DNA from: SMWD01 sp051008895
Lineage (GTDB): Bacteria > Pseudomonadota > Gammaproteobacteria > Steroidobacterales > GCA-2729495
Direction of reading: 5' to 3'
Length of the DNA stretch: 9,319 nt
Assembly (NCBI GenBank): GCA_051008895.1
Contig: JBPCXI010000204.1
Coordinates: 1 to 9,319 of the forward strand
The position numbers and the translations under genes were made by a program. Shown in pieces: positions 1 through 7,582 of this stretch. The notes under the pieces were generated by a model. That model searched no databases, was not told where the DNA came from, and saw only the letters and a list, made by a program, of their open reading frames with translations. Position 1 is the stretch's first letter. Each line of letters opens with the position of its first letter.

Positions 1-853
1 CAGGCCATTCAAGACCGATTATGAGATCGAGTGCATCCGCGCCGCGACGCGCCTCTCGGTAGCGGCCCACCGCGCCGCGGCCGCCGCGTTCGAGACCGGG
101 GCCAGTGAATACGACATCTGGCTCGCGTTCCTCGGCGCGTGCCGTCAAACCGCGAGCGAGCTGCCCTACCCGGCGATAATTGCGAAGAATCAAAACGGCT
201 CGGTGTTGCATTATCAGCACTACGAGCGCGATGCCGACGCGTCACACAGCCTGCTGATCGACGCGGCGTGCGCCGCATACGGCTATGCCAGTGACATCAC
301 GCGAACGTGGTCGCAGGATTCCGAGTTCGGCGCGATGATCGACGACCTCGATCGCGAACAGCAGCGGATGGTTGCCGAGGTCGCGCCGGGGAAGCCGTTC
401 GCGGAGATGCACGACTTCGCGCATCGCGCCGTCGCGCGCCTGCTCTCCGACTGGGGTATCGTCGCCGGCGACCCGACCAACTTCGTCGAACGCGGCATCA
501 CGATGACGTTCTTTCCGCACGGCCTGGGGCATTTCCTCGGCCTGCAGGTCCACGAGGTCGGCGGTTCGTTCGCCGATACGGCCGGCACCGAGATCGACCG
601 CCCGCCGGAGTACCCGCATCTGCGCCTCGTCAGGACGCTCGAGGCGGGGCAGGTGCTGACGATCGAGCCCGGCATCTACTTCATCGAATCGCTGTTGGCC
701 AAACTGCGTGCGGATGCGGCGGGTAAGGACGTCGACTGGAACAAGGTCGAACGGCTGATGAAATTCGGCGGCATCCGGATCGAGGACAACGTCGTCGTAC
801 GCGACGGCGAGCCGGAAAACCTGACGCGCGTGGCGTTCGCCGCGGTGGCCTGA
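1..853 (+). CDS. pepQ: Xaa-Pro dipeptidase (prolidase), 5'-truncated by window edge
   Basis: Cytoplasmic M24-family metallopeptidase that cleaves Xaa-Pro dipeptides. The frame is open from base 2 with no stop, giving 283 visible residues. E. coli PepQ has about 440, so the N-terminal domain and start lie upstream. The pita-bread catalytic domain is complete. All five dinuclear metal ligands are visible: Asp at 260-262 (LLIDAA), Asp at 293-295 (ASDITRTW), His at 530-532 (HGLGHFLGLQVHE), Glu at 665-667 (TIEPGIYF) and Glu at 782-784 (GIRIEDNVV). The stretches GLQVHE and TIEPGIYFIESLLA closely resemble enterobacterial PepQ rather than aminopeptidase P. It stops 3 bases before the stop of the convergent photolyase gene. 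The substrate class is family knowledge; the dipeptidase rather than aminopeptidase assignment is inferred from these motifs. Confidence 0.93.
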   Translation, partial: RPFKTDYEIECIRAATRLSVAAHRAAAAAFETGASEYDIWLAFLGACRQTASELPYPAIIAKNQNGSVLHYQHYERDADASHSLLIDAACAAYGYASDITRTWSQDSEFGAMIDDLDREQQRMVAEVAPGKPFAEMHDFAHRAVARLLSDWGIVAGDPTNFVERGITMTFFPHGLGHFLGLQVHEVGGSFADTAGTEIDRPPEYPHLRLVRTLEAGQVLTIEPGIYFIESLLAKLRADAAGKDVDWNKVERLMKFGGIRIEDNVVVRDGEPENLTRVAFAAVA

Positions 854-856
854 GCC

Positions 857-2290
857 TCAGCGCAGCGACTTGAACGCCTGTAGCGCGCGCTCGCGCGCCG
901 CGTCATGTTCGACGATCGGTTGCGGATAGTCTTTGTCGAGCGTGACGCCGGCGTCGGCGAGTGCGGCCGCGGGCGCGATCCATGGCTCGTGCAGGTATTT
1001 GTCGGGCAACCGCGCGAGTTCGGGTACCCACCGACGCACATACGCACCGTTCGGATCGAACTTCTTGCCCTGAATGATCGGATTGAAGATGCGGAAGAAA
1101 GGCGCTGCATCCGCGCCGCAGCCCGCGACCCACTGCCAGCCGGCGGAGTTGTTGGCGAGATCCGCATCGACCAGCGTGTCCCAGAACCACGCCTCACCGT
1201 CCTGCCACGGAATCAGCAGGTGCTTGATCAGGAACGACGCGGCGACCATCCGCACGCGGTTGTGCATCCACCCGGTCTCCCACAGCTCGCGCATGCCGGC
1301 GTCGACGAGCGGGTAGCCGGTCTCACCACGCTGCCAGCTGGCGAGTTTCTTCGCGTTCCGCCGCCACGGGAACGCCGCGAATTCCTGGCGAAACGGCTCG
1401 TTTGGCAGATGCGGCCAGTGACTCAGCAGATGATAGGAAAAATCTCGCCAGCCGAGCTCGCGCAGGAAGCTGCCGCCGCCCCGCGACAGCTGCGCGTCGA
1501 TATGCAGCTCGCTCTTGACGGCATGCCATGCCTGGCGCGGGCTGATTTCGCCGAAATGCAGGTGCGGCGAAAGCCGCGACGTGCCGCGCACGTCGGGCCG
1601 GTCGCGTTGTTCGTGATAACCGCCGACCGCGTCGTCGACGAACTCGCGCATCGACGCATCCGCACCGCCTTCGCCCGGCGTCCAGTGCGCGCACAAACCG
1701 CCGGCCCAGTCCGGCGACGTCGGCAGCAACGCCCAATCCGACAATTCGTCGGAATCGACCGCGTCACGGTAAAACTCGATGCGCTCCGGCGCTGCTCGCG
1801 GCGCGGGCGGATCGGGCTCCTGCAAACAGGTCTTCCAGAATGGTGTGAATACGCGGAACGGCTGGCCCGCTTTCGTGCGCAATCGTTCCGGCTCGAACAG
1901 CAGGCTACCGCCGAAGCGCCGCACTTCCGCGCGATCGGCGAGTTCGTCATGAACGCGCCGCTCGAGCTCGACCGCGTAAGGCTCGTAGCTGCGGGAGAAG
2001 CAGAGCTCGTCGGCGCCGGTCGCCGTGATCAGCCGCTCGAGTTCGGTCAGCGTGTCGCCCCGGCGCAGCACGAGTCGGCCGCCGCGCGAGCGCAGCTCGG
2101 CATCGAGCTGCGTGAGGCTGTAGTGCAGCCACCAGCGGCTGGCGCCGCCAGCGCTCCAGTCGCCCGGGGTCGTGTCGTCGAGGATATATAGCGCGATCAG
2201 GGGCCGGCCGGACTCGAGTGCGGCCATCAGCGCGCTGTTGTCAGCCAGCCGCAGATCGGACCTAAACCATTGAATCGCGGGGTTTGCCAT
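857..2290 (-). CDS. phrB: Class I CPD photolyase (deoxyribodipyrimidine photo-lyase)
   Basis: Light-driven flavoenzyme that reverses cyclobutane pyrimidine dimers in DNA. It has 477 residues, matching E. coli PhrB (472). The N-terminal Rossmann-like antenna domain begins IQWFRSDLRLADN at residue 6. The C-terminal FAD-binding helical domain holds the hallmark blocks: RLSPHLHFGEISPRQ (239-253), ELGWRDF (278-284), TGYPLVDAGMREL (324-336), TGWMHNRVRM (339-348) and ANNSAGWQW (379-387). By spacing, the Trp electron-transfer triad is W309, W362 and W385 (E. coli W306, W359, W382). N381 matches the flavin-contacting Asn378, and W281 matches the lesion-stacking Trp277. Start ATG at 2288-2290 is preceded by GGTGA. 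The antenna cofactor (MTHF or deazaflavin) cannot be told from sequence alone. The gene is divergent from the efflux adaptor (43 bases between starts) and convergent with pepQ. Confidence 0.95.
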   Translation of the reverse strand: MANPAIQWFRSDLRLADNSALMAALESGRPLIALYILDDTTPGDWSAGGASRWWLHYSLTQLDAELRSRGGRLVLRRGDTLTELERLITATGADELCFSRSYEPYAVELERRVHDELADRAEVRRFGGSLLFEPERLRTKAGQPFRVFTPFWKTCLQEPDPPAPRAAPERIEFYRDAVDSDELSDWALLPTSPDWAGGLCAHWTPGEGGADASMREFVDDAVGGYHEQRDRPDVRGTSRLSPHLHFGEISPRQAWHAVKSELHIDAQLSRGGGSFLRELGWRDFSYHLLSHWPHLPNEPFRQEFAAFPWRRNAKKLASWQRGETGYPLVDAGMRELWETGWMHNRVRMVAASFLIKHLLIPWQDGEAWFWDTLVDADLANNSAGWQWVAGCGADAAPFFRIFNPIIQGKKFDPNGAYVRRWVPELARLPDKYLHEPWIAPAAALADAGVTLDKDYPQPIVEHDAARERALQAFKSLR

Positions 2291-2320
2291 CTGTCACCAT
2301 GTCGCCGACGCGGGCATTCT

Positions 2321-2331
2321 GTAGCTGCTAC
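2321..2331. repeat. Short palindrome in the phrB/adaptor intergenic region
   Basis: GTAGC-T-GCTAC is a perfect inverted repeat with 5-base arms around one central base. It lies in the 43-base gap between the divergent photolyase and adaptor genes, just before the candidate -10 at 2335-2343. Its position would suit an operator, but an 11-base palindrome can arise by chance and no regulator is encoded nearby. Confidence 0.25.
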
Positions 2332-2333
2332 GC

Positions 2334-3455
2334 ATGGTAAAGTGGCGTTGGATTAGTACCCCTCGACTCGTGAAAACAATAATAAGCATTATCGCCGTCG
2401 TGGCCATCGCCGCGGCAACCACCTGGTACCTGAACCAGGGCGGCCGGCCCGGTGGCGGACGCCCGCCGTTCGGTGGACCCGTGACTGTGGTCGCCGAACC
2501 GGTCCAACCGGAACCACTCACCGTCGTTATCGAGGCGCTCGGCACCGCACGTGCCAACGAGTCGGTGACGTTGACCGCGAGCCTGAACGAGACGGTGCGG
2601 CGGGTGAACTTCGAGGACGGCGACTACGTCGACCAGGGCACGGTACTCGTGGAGCTCAGCAGCGAGGAAGAATCCGCCCAACTCGCCGAAGCACGCGCGA
2701 ATCTCGACGAGGCCCGCCGCCAACTGGCCCGGCTCGAGGATCTCGACGCGCGCGGCATCGCCGCGACGTCCGACGTGGACCTGGCACGCTCGGCAGCCGA
2801 AGCTGCCGAGGCACGGCTCAATTCGGTGATCGCGCGCCTCGACGACCGCTTGATACGCGCACCGTTCAGCGGCGTGCTGGGGTTCCGGGAAGTCAGCCCC
2901 GGCACGATGCTGATGGCCGGGACGGCAATTACGACGATCGACGACGTCGCGCAGATCAAACTCGACTTCACGGTTCCGGAAACCGTGCTCGGGCTGATGC
3001 AGCCGGGCGGTCGCATCGTCGCGCGCAGCGCGAGCTGGGACGACAGGGAGTTCGAAGGCACGATCCGCGCGGTCAGCTCGCGCGTCGATCCGGTCACGCG
3101 CGCGGTCGTCGTTCGCGCGCTGATGCCGAACGAGGATCGGGCATTGCGCCCGGGCATGCTGCTGACCGTCAACGTCGTGACCGAGGAACGTGACGCGCTA
3201 ATGGTGCCGGAACGCGTAATCGTGCAGGTCGGCGATGACGCGTTTGTCTACGTCGTCGGCGATGAGAACGTGGCGCTGCGGCAGACGGTAACACTGGGTA
3301 AACGCCAGGCGGGCAACGTCGAGATCGTAGCGGGCCTGGCACCGGGCGATCGCGTCATCATGCAGGGCATCATCAAGCTGCGCGACGGCGCGCAGGTGCA
3401 GCTGGCCGGCGACGACCCGCCGGGACGTCCACCGGCCGCGGCGCGCACGAGGTAA
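2334..3455 (+). CDS. RND efflux periplasmic adaptor (membrane fusion protein), membrane-anchored
   Basis: Periplasmic adaptor (AcrA/MexA family) that links an inner-membrane RND pump to an outer-membrane channel. It has 373 residues from ATG 2334. A basic N-terminus and one hydrophobic segment (about 15-33) form the membrane anchor, with no lipobox Cys. A Gly/Pro/Arg-rich linker follows (36-49). Next come the first lipoyl half (VNFEDGDYVDQGTVLVEL, 91-108), an alpha-hairpin (about 110-171), the second lipoyl half (LIRAPFSGVLG, 173-183), a beta-barrel (about 207-283, with DPVTRA and RPGM) and a membrane-proximal domain (about 287-357). The tail is Pro/Ala/Arg-rich. The docking motif RxxxLxxxxxxS is imperfect: R133 and L137 fit, but A144 replaces Ser. 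Neither ATG 2334 nor GTG 2370 has a clear Shine-Dalgarno. GTG 2370 opens an A-rich stretch and gives a tidy MKTII-type anchor, so it is a real alternative (361 residues). It precedes the pump gene by 5 bases. Confidence 0.9.
   Translation: MVKWRWISTPRLVKTIISIIAVVAIAAATTWYLNQGGRPGGGRPPFGGPVTVVAEPVQPEPLTVVIEALGTARANESVTLTASLNETVRRVNFEDGDYVDQGTVLVELSSEEESAQLAEARANLDEARRQLARLEDLDARGIAATSDVDLARSAAEAAEARLNSVIARLDDRLIRAPFSGVLGFREVSPGTMLMAGTAITTIDDVAQIKLDFTVPETVLGLMQPGGRIVARSASWDDREFEGTIRAVSSRVDPVTRAVVVRALMPNEDRALRPGMLLTVNVVTEERDALMVPERVIVQVGDDAFVYVVGDENVALRQTVTLGKRQAGNVEIVAGLAPGDRVIMQGIIKLRDGAQVQLAGDDPPGRPPAAARTR
2335..2343 (+). promoter_or_regulatory. Possible extended -10 for the first efflux module
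   Basis: TGGTAAAGT has the form TG-N-TAAAGT, which matches the extended -10 consensus (TG, then 4 of 6 in the hexamer). No convincing -35 is seen. If it is used, transcription would begin near 2350. That is downstream of the ATG at 2334 and about 20 bases before the alternative GTG at 2370. The assignment is an inference from pattern and position. Confidence 0.3.
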
Positions 3456-3458
3456 AGG
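3449..3458 (+). promoter_or_regulatory. Ribosome binding site of the first RND pump, overlapping the adaptor stop
   Basis: GAGG (3449-3452) lies 8 bases before the pump ATG at 3461. The adaptor's TAA stop (3453-3455) follows it directly. The Shine-Dalgarno therefore sits in the last codons of the adaptor, an arrangement that favours translational coupling of adaptor and pump. Confidence 0.6.
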
Positions 3459-3460
3459 CC

Positions 3461-6400
3461 ATGTGGCTCTCGGACATGTCGGTACGCCGCCCCGTCTTCG
3501 CGACGGTCATCGCGATGCTGCTCGTCGCATTCGGCTTGCTGTCGTTCAACGGCCTCGAGCTGCGGGAGTATCCGGACATATCGGCACCCGTCATCTCGAT
3601 CAACGTCGATTATCCGGGCGCGTCCGCGCAGGTCGTCGAAACCCGCATCACGCAGATTCTCGAGAGCGAGGTCAGCGGTATCGAGGGCGTTAAGAGCATC
3701 AACTCGAAGAGCATCGACGGGCGTTCGCAGATCTCGGTCGAATTCGACCTCGATCGCGACATCGACAGTGCCGCCAACGACGTGCGCGACCGAATCGGGC
3801 GGGTGTCGTGGCGCCTGCCGACCGATGTCGAGATACCGGTGATCGCCAAGCAGGACGCGGACGCGTCGCCGATCATCTATTTGAATCTCGTCAGCTCCGA
3901 TATGGACCTGATGGACCTGACGGACTATGCGGAGCGATACGTCCGCGACCGCCTCGCGATCGTTCCCGGCGTTTCGCAGATCCAGATGAACGGGCTCGGC
4001 CGTCCGTCGATGCGGATCAAGCTCGATCGTGTCGCGCTGGCCGCGCGCAACCTGACGATTGCCGATATCGAGGGGGCCCTGCGCAGCGAGAACGTCGAAT
4101 TGCCGGCCGGCCGGGTCGAATCGAAAGAGCGCGAGTTCCAGGCGCGTATTGCCCGCAACTACCAGACGGCCGAGGAGTTTAGCCGCATGGTCGTCGCGAC
4201 AGGGCCCGACGGTCACCTGATCCGGCTCGGCGAAGTCGCGGACGTCGTCGTTGCACCGCGCAACTCACGCACGATTTTTCGCACGAACTTCAGCGATACC
4301 GTGGCGTTCGGCATCATCAAGCAGTCCACCGCGAACACCGTCGAAGTCATCAACGGCATCAGCGCCGAGATCGAAAAGATCAACGCACAGCTGCCAGAGG
4401 GTATGTCGCTGGTAAAAAGCGCAGACGATTCGCTGTTCATCCGCGCCGCCATCCGGTCCGTCTACGTCACGATCACGATTACGACTTTGCTCGTCGGCCT
4501 CGTAATCTTGCTGTTCCTCGGCAGCGTGCGGGCGATGCTGATCCCGGTCACGACGATCCCTATCTGCCTGATCGCCGCATTCATCATCCTTGCCGCATTC
4601 GGTTACACGATCAATCTCGTCACGCTGCTCGCGCTCGTGCTGTCGATCGGGCTCGTCGTCGACGACTCGATCGTCGTGCTCGAGAATGTGCACCGGCGTA
4701 TCGAGAAGGGCGAGGAACCGCTGCTCGCCGCCTTTAACGGCACGCGGCAGGTCGCGTTCGCGGTGATCGCGACGACCGCGGTGCTCGTCGCCGTGTTCGC
4801 GCCGATCGCGTTCCTGCAGGACAACATCGGCCGCATTTTCTCCGAACTCGCGGTCACCGTCTGCGCGGCCGTCATTTTCTCGAGCATCCTCGCGCTATCG
4901 CTGGCACCGATGATGTGTTCGAAGCTGCTACGACCGGCGAACCAGGAGAATCGTGTCACGCGGATGCTCGACCGCGGCTTCGATCGGCTTGCGGCGAGTT
5001 ACGAGAGTGCGCTGAAAGCCGGTCTCGCCGCGCCGGGGATCGTCGTCGTGCTGCTAATTGCGATCGCCATCGGCGCCTGGGCCATGTTCCGCGCGATACC
5101 CGAGGAATACGCGCCGCAGGAGGACCAGGGAATCTTCTTCGGCATCGTGCGTGCGGCCGAGGGCACGGGCATCGACTATATGACCGAACTCCTGAAGGAC
5201 CTCGAAAAACCGCTGATGCCACTTGTCGAATCCGGCGACATACAGCGCGCGCTGGTGCGCGCGCCGAGCTGGGGCGCGACCGCGCCGAACGGCGGCGTGA
5301 TCATCATCAGCATGGCGCCGTGGGAAGAACGTGAAATCTCGACGAAAGACGCGACGCGACGCATGATGGGCGCGTGGGGCCAGGCACCGGACGTGCGCGT
5401 ATTTACGTTCATGAAATCCGGCATTTCGCGTCATGGCGGCGGTCAGCCGATTCAACTCGTGATCGGCGGCGCGAACTATGATGAACTTGCGCGCTGGCGC
5501 GATGTGATCCTGCGCAAGGCTGCCGAGAATCCGCGGCTGACGCGCGTCGACTCGGACCTGAAGGAAACGCAACCGCAATTGCTGGTGCGCATCGACCACG
5601 ATCGTGCGGCCGCGCTTGGCGTATCGGTGGAGACGATCGGTCAGACGCTGCAGACGATGATGAGCGAGAAAGTCGTGACGACCTATGTTGTCGACGGCGA
5701 GGAATACGACGTGCTGCTGCAGGCGCGCGAGGATCAGCGCGCCACGCCCGACGACATGGCGAATATCTACGTCAGGCCCACTCGAGCGGGCGGCGAGCAA
5801 GCAGACCTGGTACCGCTGTCGAACCTGATCGTGACCGACGATACCGCCGGCAGCGCATCGCTGAACCGTTACAACCGGCTGCGCGCCGTGACGATCACCG
5901 CGACCCCGGCGCCCGGCTACGCGCTCGGCGACGCGCTCGCGTGGCTCGAAGACGTGGTGCGCGCCGAACTGCCGCCCGGCGCGCGTATCGACTACAAGGG
6001 CGAATCGCTGGAGTACAAGGAATCCGCCGGCGCGACTTACTTCACGTTCGGCATCGCGCTGCTCGTCGTCTTCCTCGTGCTCGCCGCGCAATTCGAGAGT
6101 TTCGTGCATCCGCTGATCATCATGGTCACGGTGCCACTCGCGCTCGCAGGGGGACTGCTCGGCCTGTGGGTCACCGGCAAGACGCTGAATATCTACAGCC
6201 AGATCGGCGTCGTGATGCTGATTGGCATCGCGGCGAAAAACGGGGTGCTGATCGTCGAGTTCATCAACCAGCTACGCGACTCGGGGGTTGAGTTCGGCCA
6301 GGCGATCATCGACGGCGCGCGGATTCGATTCCGGCCCGTCATCATGACGACGGTGTCGACGGTAATGGGCTCAATCCCGTTGATGGTCGCAACCGGGCCC

Positions 6401-6568
6401 GGTTCCGAGAGTCGCAGCACGCTCGGCATCGTGATGTTCTGGGGCGTATCGATCGCCGCGATCTTCACGCTGTTCGTCGTGCCGGTGGTCTACCAGCTGT
6501 TCGCGCGCGCCACCGGCACGCCGGACGCCGTCAGCCGCAAGCTCGAGGAATTGCGCGAGGACGGATAG
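3461..6568 (+). CDS. HAE1-type RND efflux pump, inner-membrane permease subunit
   Basis: Proton-driven trimeric efflux pump of the AcrB/MexB superfamily. At 1035 residues it matches the usual 1020-1050. It starts MWLSDMSVRRPVFA, the normal N-terminus, with TM1 at about 12-29. Two large periplasmic porter/docking loops (about 30-330 and 555-855) alternate with the TM2-6 and TM8-12 bundles. The proton-relay residues are present: D401 and D402 in TM4 (GLVVDDSIVVLEN), K926 in TM10 (GIAAKNGVLIVEF), R956 and T963 near TM11 (RFRPVIMTT). These correspond to AcrB D407, D408, K940, R971 and T978. The double Asp marks the HAE1 (organic/hydrophobic substrate) branch rather than heavy-metal pumps. Drug specificity cannot be read from the sequence. 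It is co-transcribed with the adaptor just upstream. No outer-membrane factor gene follows: the stop is 7 bases from the convergent HD gene. Confidence 0.95.
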   Translation: MWLSDMSVRRPVFATVIAMLLVAFGLLSFNGLELREYPDISAPVISINVDYPGASAQVVETRITQILESEVSGIEGVKSINSKSIDGRSQISVEFDLDRDIDSAANDVRDRIGRVSWRLPTDVEIPVIAKQDADASPIIYLNLVSSDMDLMDLTDYAERYVRDRLAIVPGVSQIQMNGLGRPSMRIKLDRVALAARNLTIADIEGALRSENVELPAGRVESKEREFQARIARNYQTAEEFSRMVVATGPDGHLIRLGEVADVVVAPRNSRTIFRTNFSDTVAFGIIKQSTANTVEVINGISAEIEKINAQLPEGMSLVKSADDSLFIRAAIRSVYVTITITTLLVGLVILLFLGSVRAMLIPVTTIPICLIAAFIILAAFGYTINLVTLLALVLSIGLVVDDSIVVLENVHRRIEKGEEPLLAAFNGTRQVAFAVIATTAVLVAVFAPIAFLQDNIGRIFSELAVTVCAAVIFSSILALSLAPMMCSKLLRPANQENRVTRMLDRGFDRLAASYESALKAGLAAPGIVVVLLIAIAIGAWAMFRAIPEEYAPQEDQGIFFGIVRAAEGTGIDYMTELLKDLEKPLMPLVESGDIQRALVRAPSWGATAPNGGVIIISMAPWEEREISTKDATRRMMGAWGQAPDVRVFTFMKSGISRHGGGQPIQLVIGGANYDELARWRDVILRKAAENPRLTRVDSDLKETQPQLLVRIDHDRAAALGVSVETIGQTLQTMMSEKVVTTYVVDGEEYDVLLQAREDQRATPDDMANIYVRPTRAGGEQADLVPLSNLIVTDDTAGSASLNRYNRLRAVTITATPAPGYALGDALAWLEDVVRAELPPGARIDYKGESLEYKESAGATYFTFGIALLVVFLVLAAQFESFVHPLIIMVTVPLALAGGLLGLWVTGKTLNIYSQIGVVMLIGIAAKNGVLIVEFINQLRDSGVEFGQAIIDGARIRFRPVIMTTVSTVMGSIPLMVATGPGSESRSTLGIVMFWGVSIAAIFTLFVVPVVYQLFARATGTPDAVSRKLEELREDG

Positions 6569-6575
6569 CCCCGCT

Positions 6576-7181
6576 CTACTCGTCTTTTAGCCAGCCGTTC
6601 GCAACCGCCGCGTCGAGCTGTCCGCGGATCCAGGCAAATATCTCGGGCGATTCCGCCTCGATGAACGCGTGCGCCGCAAGTACCTGGCTGCGCGCAATGC
6701 CGTGCTCGCGCCAGGTCTTGCCGTCGCTGGCGATGTTGTGCAACAGCGGCAGCAGACGGTCGGCGACTTTGAGCAGACGCGCTTCAGGCGTCGCGCCGAC
6801 CTCCTGCTCGTCCCAGAGAGGCACGAGATCGGGGATCATGCCGGGATGTTCAGTGGACAGGCGCGAAACGCCGTCGCGCTCCTTTGCTGATACATCGGCC
6901 CGGTCGGCGGAATACAGGAATGTGTCGCCGGCATCGAGTTCGCCGAGGTCGTGCACCAACGCGAGTTGCAGCAGCTTGCCGAGCGAAATATCCCGGTCGA
7001 GGTAGTTGGCCAGCGCCCACGCGGCTATCGCGACGTGCCATGAGTGTTCGGCGGAATTCTCGAGCCGCTCGCCGGCATTGATATAGGTCCGCCGCTCGAT
7101 CGACTTCAGTCGATCGAGTTCGAGCACAAACTCGGTGAACCGGGAAAAGGGCGCACTCATCGCCTCTAATCGTTCGAACAT
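6576..7181 (-). CDS. HD-domain phosphohydrolase (HDDC2/YfbR-like, putative 5'-deoxynucleotidase)
   Basis: A 201-residue soluble HD-superfamily protein, close in length to E. coli YfbR (199), a dNMP 5'-nucleotidase. The metal-binding H...HD...D signature is visible: H46 (SAEHSWHVA), H77-D78 (LALVHDLGELDAGD) and D141 (LKVADRLLPLL). E81 fits the family's conserved acidic residue. The N-terminal helix FVLELDRLKSIERR and the layout resemble the HD_3 family (human HDDC2, yeast Ygk1). The frame is open to 7313, but those extra codons run over the VOC gene. ATG 7179-7181 is chosen because GGAG lies 7 bases upstream and it begins one base after the VOC stop. A further in-frame ATG is at 7158-7160. Nucleotide substrate is inferred from family and untested here. 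It is the second gene of a two-gene unit with the VOC gene and is convergent with the first RND pump. Confidence 0.85.
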   Translation of the reverse strand: MFERLEAMSAPFSRFTEFVLELDRLKSIERRTYINAGERLENSAEHSWHVAIAAWALANYLDRDISLGKLLQLALVHDLGELDAGDTFLYSADRADVSAKERDGVSRLSTEHPGMIPDLVPLWDEQEVGATPEARLLKVADRLLPLLHNIASDGKTWREHGIARSQVLAAHAFIEAESPEIFAWIRGQLDAAVANGWLKDE

Positions 7182-7182
7182 G

Positions 7183-7569
7183 CTACGACTCCACCAGCTG
7201 CAACTGTGCGCCGAACGTCTGCTTGCGATCAAGATCCTGCACGCGCCAGTCGTCGAGCCCGGCGCGTTCTTCGCCGTGCAACAACTCGGCGCCGATGCGA
7301 CCCGTCTCCCCATCGAGCGAGTCGACGCCGAGCGACATCAGGAAGAATCCTTCTCCGTTCGCCTCCAGGTGATCCGCCGGAACGCCCGGTCCGGTCGGCT
7401 GCACGAGCACGATCCAGGTACCGTCGACAAGAAACTGCGCGAGGTCGACGTTGCGCCCGTCGAGTCGGTCGCGCCGGTCGATCGAGCGGCCGAGGATTCG
7501 CTCCCATTGCGGGATCGCCGTCTTAAGGTCCCGCACGAGGAAATTTATATGGTGAATATCGGTGACCAT
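7183..7569 (-). CDS. VOC-fold (glyoxalase / methylmalonyl-CoA epimerase-like) protein
   Basis: A 128-residue single-module vicinal-oxygen-chelate protein with paired beta-alpha-beta-beta-beta halves. The first half starts HHINFLVRDLKTAIPQWERILG (6-27) and the strand WIVLVQPTGPG (52-62) precedes the central GEGFFLMSL (72-80). The second half ends in FGAQLQLVE (119-127). Compared with methylmalonyl-CoA epimerase, H7, Q57 and E127 sit at three metal-ligand positions. The usual GEG-x-H-H block reads GEGFFLMS, so the His ligand is absent. It may therefore be non-catalytic, bind metal differently, or bind a small molecule without metal. The start ATG 7567-7569 has GGAG 8 bases upstream (7578-7581). 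It is the first gene of the unit with the HD-domain gene and divergent from the second efflux module. Substrate unknown. Confidence 0.8.
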   Translation of the reverse strand: MVTDIHHINFLVRDLKTAIPQWERILGRSIDRRDRLDGRNVDLAQFLVDGTWIVLVQPTGPGVPADHLEANGEGFFLMSLGVDSLDGETGRIGAELLHGEERAGLDDWRVQDLDRKQTFGAQLQLVES

Positions 7570-7582
7570 CGACCGGGCTCCG

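Noticed and set aside
905..2191. Long plus-strand open frame (428 codons) opposite the photolyase gene
   Set aside because: It is the mirror of phrB in GC-rich DNA. Its translation is Arg/Ala-rich with no recognisable domain, while the minus strand encodes a complete photolyase with all key residues.
857..2290. Cryptochrome or CRY-DASH instead of photolyase
   Set aside because: Length, the Trp triad spacing, W281 and the blocks ANNSAGWQW and TGWMHNRVRM match class I CPD photolyase closely, and there is no C-terminal cryptochrome extension.
3248..4216. Minus-strand open frame of 322 codons opposite the adaptor/pump junction
   Set aside because: Antisense shadow spanning two well-supported genes; composition is Asp/Arg-rich and no motif is seen.
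5054..6109. Minus-strand open frame of 351 codons inside the first RND pump
   Set aside because: Antisense shadow; His/Arg-rich low-information sequence with no domain, opposite a conserved periplasmic domain.
3461..6568. Heavy-metal (CusA-type) RND pump
   Set aside because: TM4 carries the paired Asp of HAE1 pumps (GLVVDDSIVVLEN) rather than the single-Asp pattern of metal pumps, and the adaptor has no visible His/Met-rich metal-binding region.
6569..6575. Terminator hairpin between the first pump and the HD gene
   Set aside because: The gap is only 7 bases (ccccgct), with no inverted repeat or T-tract.
7182..7313. N-terminal extension of the HD-domain gene to 7313
   Set aside because: The extra 44 residues are Ser/Arg/Cys-rich, read the VOC gene in another frame and do not resemble the family. 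ATG 7181 has a proper ribosome binding site and gives the family length.
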